From Clostridiaceae bacterium (GTDB taxonomy: Bacteria > Bacillota > Clostridia > Oscillospirales > Acutalibacteraceae): DNA of 40,467 bases. Each line of letters begins with the position of its first letter. Within the stretch, counting starts at the first letter, position 1. The DNA is taken from assembly GCA_016290665.1 (NCBI GenBank), contig JAEEUW010000009.1, forward strand, positions 1 to 40,467, given 5' to 3'. Made by a program: the position numbers and the translations under genes. Under the pieces are notes generated by a model, which was given only the letters and a program-made list of their open reading frames with translations, had not been told where the DNA came from and did no database searches. Positions 8,425 to 15,203 of the stretch are shown in pieces.

Positions 8425-8732
8425 AAAAAGCGCCCTTGGGGTGTACGCCGCAAGGAAGCGTCGGTTTTTGAAGACAAAAATGCCCAAATGCTGCGCCTCA
8501 AGCCTTGAAAACCGGCAGGTTTCCTGCGGCTTTCGGCTTTGCCTTATGGAACATTTTTGTTCTTCAAAAACTGCTTTGCACCCGATCAGCGAACTATTTT
8601 TCGTGAGAACAATGCACAAAATCCGCGCAAGGCTGACGCCTTGGGCGGATTTTTAAAGCAGTTATCGCGGAAAAGAGTCGCTGAGCGGGCGGCTCTTCCT
8701 TGCGGAGTACACCCCTTCGGGGGCGCTTTTTT
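8424..8732. repeat. Long inverted-repeat, multi-stem element
   Basis: A 309-base element bounded by imperfect inverted arms. The left arm (8424-8458) starts AAAAAAGCGCCC and contains GGGGTGTAC; the right arm (8695-8732) is its near reverse complement and ends GGGCGCTTTTTT. Inside are further nested stems: 8465-8482 with 8552-8570 (one bulge), AACTGCTTT (8569-8577) with AAAGCAGTT (8655-8663), and a strong terminator-like hairpin 8618-8626/8645-8653 extended by CAAGGC/GCCTTG. There is no convincing reading frame. It could be a MITE-type mobile repeat or a large structured RNA; the A-run on one end and T-run on the other make either outer stem a bidirectional terminator. Confidence 0.7.
8711..8732 (+). 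terminator. Rho-independent terminator at the element edge
   Basis: CCCCTTCGGGG forms a tight TTCG-loop hairpin, followed by GCGCTTTTTT. It is part of the right arm of the inverted-repeat element and probably serves as a + strand stop downstream of the GDPD gene. Confidence 0.5.
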
Positions 8733-8844
8733 CGTGCGCAGTGCGCAGGGACGCGGGGAACGGCGGCACTGGCTCGGTTTGTGCCAAAAGAGGAACGGTG
8801 CAGCGAACGAAAGCGTTGGGAATGAAAAGAAACCTATGGTTTAT

Positions 8845-8997
8845 GTCGCGTAGGGGTCGCCCTGCGTGGCGGCCCGGGAACGATCCCAATACAAATCATT
8901 TGCGGTTTGTTGACATGGCTTGTCGCGGTGCTTTGCAATTAACGTTTGGTTACGGCAAGGCTGCACGGGTCGCCACGCAGGGCGACCCCTACGCGAC
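8845..8997. repeat. MITE-like element with 32-bp inverted arms
   Basis: The left arm 8845-8876 (GTCGCGTAGGGGTCGCCCTG...) and right arm 8966-8997 (...AGGGCGACCCCTACGCGAC) are reverse complements over 32 positions with one mismatch. They enclose 89 bases with minor hairpins and no reading frame. The near-perfect arms and lack of a U-tract argue for a palindromic dispersed repeat rather than a terminator. From memory, similar GTAGGGGCGACC-type palindromes are common between genes in gut Clostridia, but this was not checked. Confidence 0.75.
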
Positions 8998-9094
8998 AAA
9001 AGCCGAACCTGTCTCCAGACCCGAAACGTGGTTTGACCGTTACAAGGGTGCGGTTTTCCGAAGGGTGCATGTGTGTTTCCTTAAAAGATTAAAA

Positions 9095-9166
9095 GAAGAG
9101 ATGAACAGTTTGTCGAGAGCGACGGAGAGCACGACTCCGACTCACAACAAGACAACTCATCTCTTC
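9095..9166. other. Extended hairpin in intergenic DNA
   Basis: GAAGAGATGA (9095-9104) and TCATCTCTTC (9157-9166) are perfect reverse complements, supported by a second short pairing (GTTTGTC with GACAAC) and an inner GGAG/CTCC. The structure has no T-tract on either strand. It lies downstream of the minus-strand dehydrogenase in otherwise gene-free DNA; its role is unknown. Between 9000 and 9094 I see nothing assignable. Confidence 0.5.
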
Positions 9167-9257
9167 AGCTGCAATATACAGCAAAACGCATGGAAAGTCA
9201 AGCAGGTTGAAAAACAAACGAAAAAGAAACGACAATCCGACCTGCGCATTGTGCACT

Positions 9258-9285
9258 GTGAACTGACGCTTTTGCGTCAGTTCAC
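9258..9285. other. Perfect 12-bp hairpin overlapping a stop codon
   Basis: GTGAACTGACGC, a TTTT loop and GCGTCAGTTCAC form a perfect hairpin whose stem contains the last codons and the TGA stop of the minus-strand dehydrogenase. No U-tract follows on either strand, so it is more likely an mRNA 3'-end stabilising structure or a repeat insertion than an intrinsic terminator. It has supplied the stop codon of the gene. Confidence 0.6.
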
Positions 9286-10236
9286 CACATTCGTCGGGGC
9301 GCCGCACAAAAAGGCCTCCACGTTGCCACGGAAGATCTGCATCAGCCGGGTGCGCGCTTCAAAGCTGGCCCAGGCGATGTGCGGCGTGATGATGCAGTTT
9401 TCGCAGCCGAGCAGGGGGTTGTCCGCTTTCGGCGGCTCGGTGGAAAGCACGTCCACGCCCGCGCCGGCAATTTCGCCTTCCTTCAGCGCCGCGGCCAGCG
9501 CCGCCTCGTCGATCACGGGGCCGCGCGACGTGTTGATGAGAAAGGCGGTCTTTTTCATTTTGGCAAGAAAGTCCGCGTTCACAAGGCCGGTCGTTTCCGG
9601 CGTCAGCGGACAGTGGAGCGAAACGACGTCGCTTTCCCGCAGCAGGGTGTCGAGATCGGTGAACGTCACGCTGCCGAAGCCGTCGTAGAAGCGGGTGCGG
9701 GGCGACACGGCCAGCGTCCGCATGCCCATCGCGTTGGCAATCTGCGCCACGGCCTTGCCGATCCTGCCGAAGCCGATGATGCCGAAGGTTTTGCCGTGCA
9801 GCTCGCGCAGGGGCGTCTTCCAATAGCAGAAATGTCTGGAGCGCGTCCAGTCGCCGGCCTTGACGCTGTCGTTGTGGAGCCCGACGTGGGTCGTCAGCTC
9901 CAGCAGCAGGGCGAACACCAGCTGGGCCACGCCGTCGGTGGAATAAGCCGGGATATTGCAAAGCGGGATGCCGCGTGCGCGCGCGGCCTTGCCGTCCACC
10001 ACGTTGAACCCCGTGGCCAGCACGAGGATGCATTTGAGATCGGGCAGCGCGTTGATGACTGCGGCGGGCAGCACGGTTTTGTTGGTAACCAGAATATCCG
10101 CGCCGCGGCTGCGCGCCTGCGTCAGCTCGGGCGGGGTGTAGTCGTAGACCTCGTAATCGTCCACCAGACTGCCCAGCCAGTCCCACGAAAGATCGCCCGG
10201 GTTTTCGGCGTAGCCGTCCAGAATCACAAGTTTCAT
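9277..10236 (-). CDS. D-2-hydroxyacid dehydrogenase (NAD-dependent)
   Basis: A 319-aa cytoplasmic oxidoreductase of the D-isomer-specific 2-hydroxyacid dehydrogenase family (glycerate/hydroxypyruvate/lactate type). The Rossmann fingerprint GIIGFGRIGKAVA lies in the middle. The catalytic Arg is in NTSRGPVIDEAAL, followed by the Glu and then the His of TPHIAWAS. The exact substrate cannot be read from the sequence; glycerate dehydrogenase is a reasonable guess because of the overall pattern. I chose the ATG at 10236 (MKLVILDG) because GAAAGGA is well spaced from it; an in-frame ATG at 10245 directly abuts that site. The gene stands alone, has a consensus promoter at 10266-10294, and is divergent from the VTT gene. 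Confidence 0.9.
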   Translation of the reverse strand: MKLVILDGYAENPGDLSWDWLGSLVDDYEVYDYTPPELTQARSRGADILVTNKTVLPAAVINALPDLKCILVLATGFNVVDGKAARARGIPLCNIPAYSTDGVAQLVFALLLELTTHVGLHNDSVKAGDWTRSRHFCYWKTPLRELHGKTFGIIGFGRIGKAVAQIANAMGMRTLAVSPRTRFYDGFGSVTFTDLDTLLRESDVVSLHCPLTPETTGLVNADFLAKMKKTAFLINTSRGPVIDEAALAAALKEGEIAGAGVDVLSTEPPKADNPLLGCENCIITPHIAWASFEARTRLMQIFRGNVEAFLCGAPTNVVN

Positions 10237-10265
10237 CCGTCTCATCCTTTCGGTCTTTTTTTCTT

Positions 10266-10294
10266 ATTATAGCACAGGTTTTGAAATTTGCCAA
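10266..10294 (-). promoter_or_regulatory. Sigma-A promoter for the dehydrogenase gene
   Basis: On the minus strand, TTGGCA (10289-10294) and TATAAT (10266-10271) are 17 bases apart, and the coding start is 30 bases downstream of the -10 box. Confidence 0.85.
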
Positions 10295-10350
10295 ACTTTT
10301 GGCGAGGAAAAAAAATCTGTGAAAACATTTTGAAATTTTAAGAAAAACCG

Positions 10351-10379
10351 TTGACCGATTGCAGGGTTCATAGTAGAAT
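10351..10379 (+). promoter_or_regulatory. Sigma-A promoter for the VTT gene
   Basis: TTGACC (10351-10356) and TAGAAT (10374-10379) are separated by 17 bases. The start codon of the membrane protein follows 40 bases downstream. Together with the minus-strand promoter at 10266-10294 this is a divergent promoter region. Confidence 0.8.
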
Positions 10380-10418
10380 AATACTATGTATCATTGTCTG
10401 TAAACGGGAGGGTGGCGT

Positions 10419-11144
10419 TTGACCGGAAAAAGAAGCCGAAGCAGCGTTATGAATTTTGCCGCGTTCATCTGCTTCCTGCTCTCGCTTACGATGATCATCA
10501 TTCTGCGGCTCTCGCAAATGCCCAGCGCGCTGGAGTGGTACGGGAAATATACCGACGCGCTGACCTCGTTTGAACAGTGGATTCAGCAAAACGGCGCCAC
10601 CTGGTATTCCGTGCTGATTATTCTTGCCAACTTCATGCTCAAGGCCGTCATTCCGTGGTTCCCGATCTCGTGCATCTGCGTGGCCTGCGGCGTGTTGTTT
10701 CCCGCCTGGCTTTCCATTCCGATCAACGCTTTGGGCGCGGCGCTGCTGTTCACCATCAAATACTTCTGGGGCAGGCGCTACGGCGGCGGCAACGCCGAAA
10801 AGCTGCTTGCAAAAAACGAAAAGGCCGTGCAGCTGGTGGAACGCAGCCAGCTCGGCTCGGCCGTGGTGCTGTTCTTCCTGCGGCTGTTTCCCTGCATCCC
10901 GATCAATTCGGTCAGCCAGCTGTACGGCACCAGCGACATGGGCTACTGGAAATACCTGATCGTGTCGGTGCTCGGCTTTTCCTATAAGCTCTTCTCCTAT
11001 ACGATCATCGGCCGCAACGTTTATGATCCGATGTCGGCGAGCTTTCTGGTGCCGTTCATTTTGCTGTTTTTGTTCTCCGGGCTGGTGCTGCTGGCGCTCA
11101 ACGGCGTCATCAGCCTTTCCAAGGGGGAACTCGGCCAGAGCTGA
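10419..11144 (+). CDS. VTT-domain (TVP38/DedA-like) membrane protein
   Basis: A 241-aa integral membrane protein of the VTT/SNARE-associated superfamily, some members of which are now linked to lipid scrambling or flipping. There are about five to six hydrophobic segments, beginning near residue 12 (NFAAFICFLLSLTMIIIL). The family-typical re-entrant motif appears as FFLRLFPCIPINSVSQLYG, and the central WFPISCICVACGVLFP segment is also characteristic. Translation starts at TTG 10419, supported by CGGGAGGG six bases upstream. It has its own promoter and is followed after 63 bases by galK, possibly on the same transcript. The lipid substrate is unknown. Confidence 0.85.
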   Translation: MTGKRSRSSVMNFAAFICFLLSLTMIIILRLSQMPSALEWYGKYTDALTSFEQWIQQNGATWYSVLIILANFMLKAVIPWFPISCICVACGVLFPAWLSIPINALGAALLFTIKYFWGRRYGGGNAEKLLAKNEKAVQLVERSQLGSAVVLFFLRLFPCIPINSVSQLYGTSDMGYWKYLIVSVLGFSYKLFSYTIIGRNVYDPMSASFLVPFILLFLFSGLVLLALNGVISLSKGELGQS

Positions 11145-11207
11145 GGGCCGCCGCCCCGGCGGCCGCAGAGATAGATTTCATCAAAAAGGACGAAAGGTTG
11201 ATGCTCC

Positions 11208-12494
11208 ATGTCTGACTATCAACAGCTGAAAACGCTGATCGCCGCCCGAGGGCTCGACGAGGCGTTTTCCCGCGTGTATATACCCGCGCAGTTTGAAACC
11301 CAGTATCAGCGGTTCGACGGCGTGCTGGAAGAATTCCGCGCCCGGTTTGACGCCGCAGGCGAACGCGACGTCCGGCTGTTTTCGGCGCCCGGCCGCTCCG
11401 AAGTGGGCGGCAACCACACCGACCACAACCACGGCAAGGTGCTTGCCGCGTCCATCAGCCTGGACGTTGTGGCGGCGGCCGCCAAAAACAACGAGGGCGT
11501 GGTGCGGATCAAATCCGCCGGCTATCCGATGGACGCCGTTTCCTGCTGCGACCTTGCGGTGCGCGATTCCGACGCCGGCCGCAGCCGTTCGCTGGTGCGC
11601 GGCATGCTGGACCGGTTCGTACAGCTGGGCTACAAAATCGGCGGCTTCGACGCCGCCACGGCCTCGCAGGTGCTTTCGGGCTCGGGCCTGTCGTCTTCAG
11701 CGGCGTTCGAGGTGCTGATCGGCACGCTGATCAACGAGCTCTATAACGACGGCAAGGTGTCGCCGGTGGAGATTGCCAAGATCGCCCAATACGCCGAAAA
11801 CGTCCATTTCAAAAAGCCCTGCGGCCTGCTGGACCAGATGGCCTGCTCGGTCGGCGGCTTCGTTGCCATCGACTTTGCCGATCCGGCGACGCCCGTGATC
11901 CGCAAGGTGGATTTCGACTTCGCCTCCTGCGGCCACGCGCTCTGCATTGTGGACACCAAGGGCAGCCACTCCGACCTGACCGACGATTACGCCGCCATCC
12001 GCACCGAGATGGAGGCCGTGGCCGGCTTCTTCGGCAAGAAGGTGCTGCGCGAGATCACAAAGCAGGACGTGCTGGACAACGCCGCCGCCGTTGCAAAGCA
12101 GTGCGGCGAACGCGCCGTGCTGCGCGCGCTGCATTTCTTCGGCGAAAACGACCGCGTGGACGCCGAGACCGCCGCGCTGGAACGGGGCGACTTTGAGGCG
12201 TTCAAGGCGCTCGTGATCGAAAGCGGCCGCTCGTCCTACATGTATAACCAGAACGTGTTCACATCCAAACGCCCCACGAACCAGCCGCTCTCGCTGGCGC
12301 TGAAGATCAGCGAAGAGGTGCTCAGGGGCAAGGGCGCATGGCGGGTGCACGGCGGCGGCTTCGCGGGCACCATTCAGGCGTTCGTGCCGCTCGACATGCT
12401 GGATACCTACAGCAAACACATGCGCGCGCTGTTCGGAGACGACGCATGCTACGTCCTGAACATCCGCCCGGCCGGCGGCGTTCAGCTCTATTGA
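11208..12494 (+). CDS. galK: Galactokinase (GHMP family)
   Basis: A 428-aa GHMP-superfamily kinase, expected to phosphorylate galactose to galactose-1-phosphate in the Leloir pathway. The GalK signature is APGRSEVGGNHTDHNHG (about 62-78), the ATP-binding motif is LSGSGLSSSAA (about 159-169), and the third GHMP motif is RVHGGGFAGTIQAF near the C-terminus. The canonical signature is usually written GRxNxxGEHTDYN; here the Glu is Asn and the Tyr is His, a variant I associate with a clostridial GalK branch, so substrate preference may differ. No galT or galE lies nearby, but a fucosidase follows two genes later. GAAAGG lies upstream of ATG 11208. The gap to the FN3 gene is 26 bases. Confidence 0.88.
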   Translation: MSDYQQLKTLIAARGLDEAFSRVYIPAQFETQYQRFDGVLEEFRARFDAAGERDVRLFSAPGRSEVGGNHTDHNHGKVLAASISLDVVAAAAKNNEGVVRIKSAGYPMDAVSCCDLAVRDSDAGRSRSLVRGMLDRFVQLGYKIGGFDAATASQVLSGSGLSSSAAFEVLIGTLINELYNDGKVSPVEIAKIAQYAENVHFKKPCGLLDQMACSVGGFVAIDFADPATPVIRKVDFDFASCGHALCIVDTKGSHSDLTDDYAAIRTEMEAVAGFFGKKVLREITKQDVLDNAAAVAKQCGERAVLRALHFFGENDRVDAETAALERGDFEAFKALVIESGRSSYMYNQNVFTSKRPTNQPLSLALKISEEVLRGKGAWRVHGGGFAGTIQAFVPLDMLDTYSKHMRALFGDDACYVLNIRPAGGVQLY

Positions 12495-12520
12495 TTCTTT
12501 ATTGACGGAGGAGATCAATC

Positions 12521-15007
12521 ATGAAACAGATGACCAAACGCTTTTTCTGCGTGCTGCTTTCCGTGCTGATGCTTCTGAGCATGGGCGCCGTGCAGCTTGC
12601 CTCGGCGGCTGCGGCCGTGGGCAGGGTGGAAACGCTGAAAGCCACCACGGTTTCGCAAAGCCAGATCCGGCTCAAATGGAGCAAGGTCAAAAAGGCCGAC
12701 GGCTACTGCGTCTATTCCTATGACGCGAAGAAGGACGCCTGGCTGGCCGAAACCTATACCACCGAAACCACGTTCACCGACAAGGGACTTGCCCCCGGCA
12801 CGAAGTATACCTATAAGGTTGCCGCGTTTGTGAAGAACGGCACGAGCCGCACGTTCGGCAAGGATTCGCCCAAGGCTTCGGCGCTCACCAAGCCCGAACG
12901 CGTGCAGAAGCTGACCGCGAAGATTTCCAAGTCCGTGAAGGTCAAGCTGACCTGGGGCGCCGCAGCAGGCGCCGACGGCTACGTGATCTATGCCAGCTTC
13001 GGCGACGGCAGCTACAAAAAGGCCGGCTCCACCAAGGCCCGCACCTGGACCGTGACCTATCCGGGCGCCCCCGGTACGGTCTGCTATAAGGTCCGCGCCT
13101 TCGCAAAGAGCGGCAAGACGACCCAATATGCGGCGAAGTTCAGCCCGGTCGCCAAGGTCAGCGCCAAACCCGCCAAGGTGGAAAGCCTGACCGCGACCAA
13201 CATCGGCGGCGCCAGCGCCACGCTCAAATGGCCCAAGGCCGCCGGCGCGTCGGAATACGTGATCTGGCGCAAGGACGTCGGCACGGGCGACGACTTTGTG
13301 AAGACGGCTGTCGTGAAGACCAACACCTATGAGGTGAAGTATCCGGCCTCGCCGCGCACGGTGCAGTTCAGCGTGCAGGCAAGCGCCACGGTGAAGGGCA
13401 GAACCACGCAGGCGGCGGTCAGCGCCCCGGTGAAGATTTCCCTGATGCCGAAGCCCGTCACCTCGCTGACGCTCAAAAAGGCCGGCCACAACTCCCTGAC
13501 GCTCCAGTGGAACAAGGCCGACGGCGCGCCGGAATACCACGTCTATCAGTATATCTCCGGCGAGCTGACCGAGATCGGCGTCACGGATCAGCTGACCTAT
13601 GTGGTCAGGGATCTGGAGCCCGCAACGAGCTATACCTTCCACGTCCGCGCCTTTGCCAACTATGAGGGACTGGAAACCAAGACCGCGTTCAGCCCCGTGC
13701 TGACCGCCAGAACCAGCTTCGGCACGGTGAAGAATGCCACCGTCGTGCTCAACTCCAACAACACGGCCGTGCTGTCGTGGAACGCGCTGGACGGCGCCAC
13801 CGGCTATGAGGTGGAAAAGAAGACCGGCGACGACTGGACCAAGCTGGGCGAAAGCAAGACCACGATGTTCAACATTTCGGAAAAAGAGAGCGGCGGCAAG
13901 CTGGCGCAGGGCAAGACCTATCTTTACCGCGTGCGCGCCTTCGTGACGGAAGGCGACGAGACGGCCTATTCTCCCTATACCGACGTGATCGAAGTCCATT
14001 CCGTACCCGGCAAGCCCGAAAAGGCCAAGGCTGCGGCCGCGTCTGACCACGCCATCGTGATCGACTGGCCCGCCGTGCCCGGCGCCGACGGCTACCATAT
14101 CCAGTATTACAACAAGAACGGCAAATGGGTCGACGACGTCGATCTGATGGATTACCACAGCTACAAGGCCAAGGACGGCAAAACGCGCGTCTATTACGCC
14201 GACAAATTCCTGACCGAAAGCGGCACCTATCAGTACCGCGTGGCGGCGGCGGTTTCCAACGCGGGCCGTCTGACCTACGGCGAATACGGCCCCGCCATCT
14301 CGTTCAACTATACCTACGAGCCGGAGCCGGAGACCAACTACACCGACGCGTTCAAGCAGACCGGCCTTGCGGGTTATCTCTATGACCCGAAGGAAAACGT
14401 GTTCTACACCTCCGACGACCCGTGGCAGCGCAACTTCGGCTTCAACAAGCTCTATGACCTTGCCTCGCAGCTGGTCTGGATCCAGTACGACACCACGCGC
14501 TTCTATTTCACCTATCAGAATTCCGACTGGATGATCCAGCCGTGGAAGGGTCAGTACGGCGCGGTGCTTTACGGCGCGGAGCTGGGCGTCTACAAGAAAT
14601 ACACCGAGCGCGACGCCGACCACTACGACTGCGCGCAGGACGCCGACCGTCTGCAGATGTCCATGGACTTTGAGCGCTATTACTTCAACGAAGACGGCAC
14701 GGGCGAATGGCGCCACGAGTTCTACCGTCCCTACGGCACCTACTGGTGGTGCACCGGCTTCACCCTGGGCTGGATCCGCTTCACCAATCCGCTGGAGGCG
14801 ATCAGCGCCAACGAAGGCCTGACCAACCCGACCTATCCGGAGCTGCGCGCCAATTACCGCGTGACGATGAAGGACTATGAGATGCTGGAAGCCTTTACCC
14901 AGTCGCTGCTGGACGCCGGCTTCACGCAGGTCAAGTATCAGGAGGGCGTTCATCCGAAGAACCTGACCTTCTCGGTCAACGCGCTGGACGTCTACTTCCC
15001 GTTCTGA
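12521..15007 (+). CDS. Secreted FN3-repeat protein with DUF4474 domain
   Basis: An 828-aa exported protein. A signal peptide covers about residues 1-30 (RFFCVLLSVLMLLSMGAV, then LASAAAA). Six fibronectin type III-like repeats follow, starting near residues 35, 126, 219, 310, 402 and 498; each has a W (LKWSK, LTWGA, LKWPK, LQWNK, LSWNA, IDWPA) and a GY/EY strand. The C-terminal 225 residues match my recollection of DUF4474 (FGFNKLYDLAS, WMIQPWKGQYG, GAELGVY, WWCTGFTLG). There is no sortase or S-layer motif. FN3 arrays usually act as spacers or ligand-binding modules on the surface; the DUF4474 activity is unknown. The start is supported by GGAGGAG 9 bases upstream. It lies between galactokinase and the fucosidase. 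Confidence 0.85.
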   Translation: MKQMTKRFFCVLLSVLMLLSMGAVQLASAAAAVGRVETLKATTVSQSQIRLKWSKVKKADGYCVYSYDAKKDAWLAETYTTETTFTDKGLAPGTKYTYKVAAFVKNGTSRTFGKDSPKASALTKPERVQKLTAKISKSVKVKLTWGAAAGADGYVIYASFGDGSYKKAGSTKARTWTVTYPGAPGTVCYKVRAFAKSGKTTQYAAKFSPVAKVSAKPAKVESLTATNIGGASATLKWPKAAGASEYVIWRKDVGTGDDFVKTAVVKTNTYEVKYPASPRTVQFSVQASATVKGRTTQAAVSAPVKISLMPKPVTSLTLKKAGHNSLTLQWNKADGAPEYHVYQYISGELTEIGVTDQLTYVVRDLEPATSYTFHVRAFANYEGLETKTAFSPVLTARTSFGTVKNATVVLNSNNTAVLSWNALDGATGYEVEKKTGDDWTKLGESKTTMFNISEKESGGKLAQGKTYLYRVRAFVTEGDETAYSPYTDVIEVHSVPGKPEKAKAAAASDHAIVIDWPAVPGADGYHIQYYNKNGKWVDDVDLMDYHSYKAKDGKTRVYYADKFLTESGTYQYRVAAAVSNAGRLTYGEYGPAISFNYTYEPEPETNYTDAFKQTGLAGYLYDPKENVFYTSDDPWQRNFGFNKLYDLASQLVWIQYDTTRFYFTYQNSDWMIQPWKGQYGAVLYGAELGVYKKYTERDADHYDCAQDADRLQMSMDFERYYFNEDGTGEWRHEFYRPYGTYWWCTGFTLGWIRFTNPLEAISANEGLTNPTYPELRANYRVTMKDYEMLEAFTQSLLDAGFTQVKYQEGVHPKNLTFSVNALDVYFPF

Positions 15008-15022
15008 GCCAATGAAACAAAG

Positions 15023-15060
15023 GAGGCTGCTGCGTCTGCGGCGGCCTCTATGTGTATTTT
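15023..15060 (+). terminator. Weak terminator after the FN3-DUF4474 gene
   Basis: GAGGC...GCCTC (15023-15048) folds into an imperfect GC-rich hairpin 16 bases after the stop codon. The T-run begins only about eight bases beyond the stem, so termination is probably partial. Confidence 0.4.
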
Positions 15061-15101
15061 TACGACACAAGAAACCTTGTTGCGCGCAGCAAACAGATCG
15101 C

Positions 15102-15164
15102 ATCACACAACGTGTGATATATCGCCGAACGCGTGTGATTGCCGCATCGTCTTCGCGGCGATAT
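15102..15164 (+). promoter_or_regulatory. Palindromic operator-like region before GH29
   Basis: ATCACAC-AAC-GTGTGAT (15102-15118) is a perfect 7-bp inverted repeat with a 3-base spacer, the size of many LacI/GntR-type operators. A further half-site CGTGTGATT occurs near 15131. A second inverted repeat pairs ATATCGCCG (15119-15127) with CGGCGATAT (15156-15164). The region lies 40-100 bases ahead of the fucosidase start, so substrate-dependent repression is likely. No regulator gene is adjacent, and I could not fix the promoter boxes. Confidence 0.55.
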
Positions 15165-15203
15165 GAATGCCTGCGGCGCAAGAATGTAAAGGAGACACAA
15201 CCG

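Noticed and set aside
8741-9688. Long + strand frame over the intergenic region into the dehydrogenase
   Set aside because: It runs through inverted-repeat DNA and then antisense to a clear enzyme gene; no start signal and no protein-like composition.
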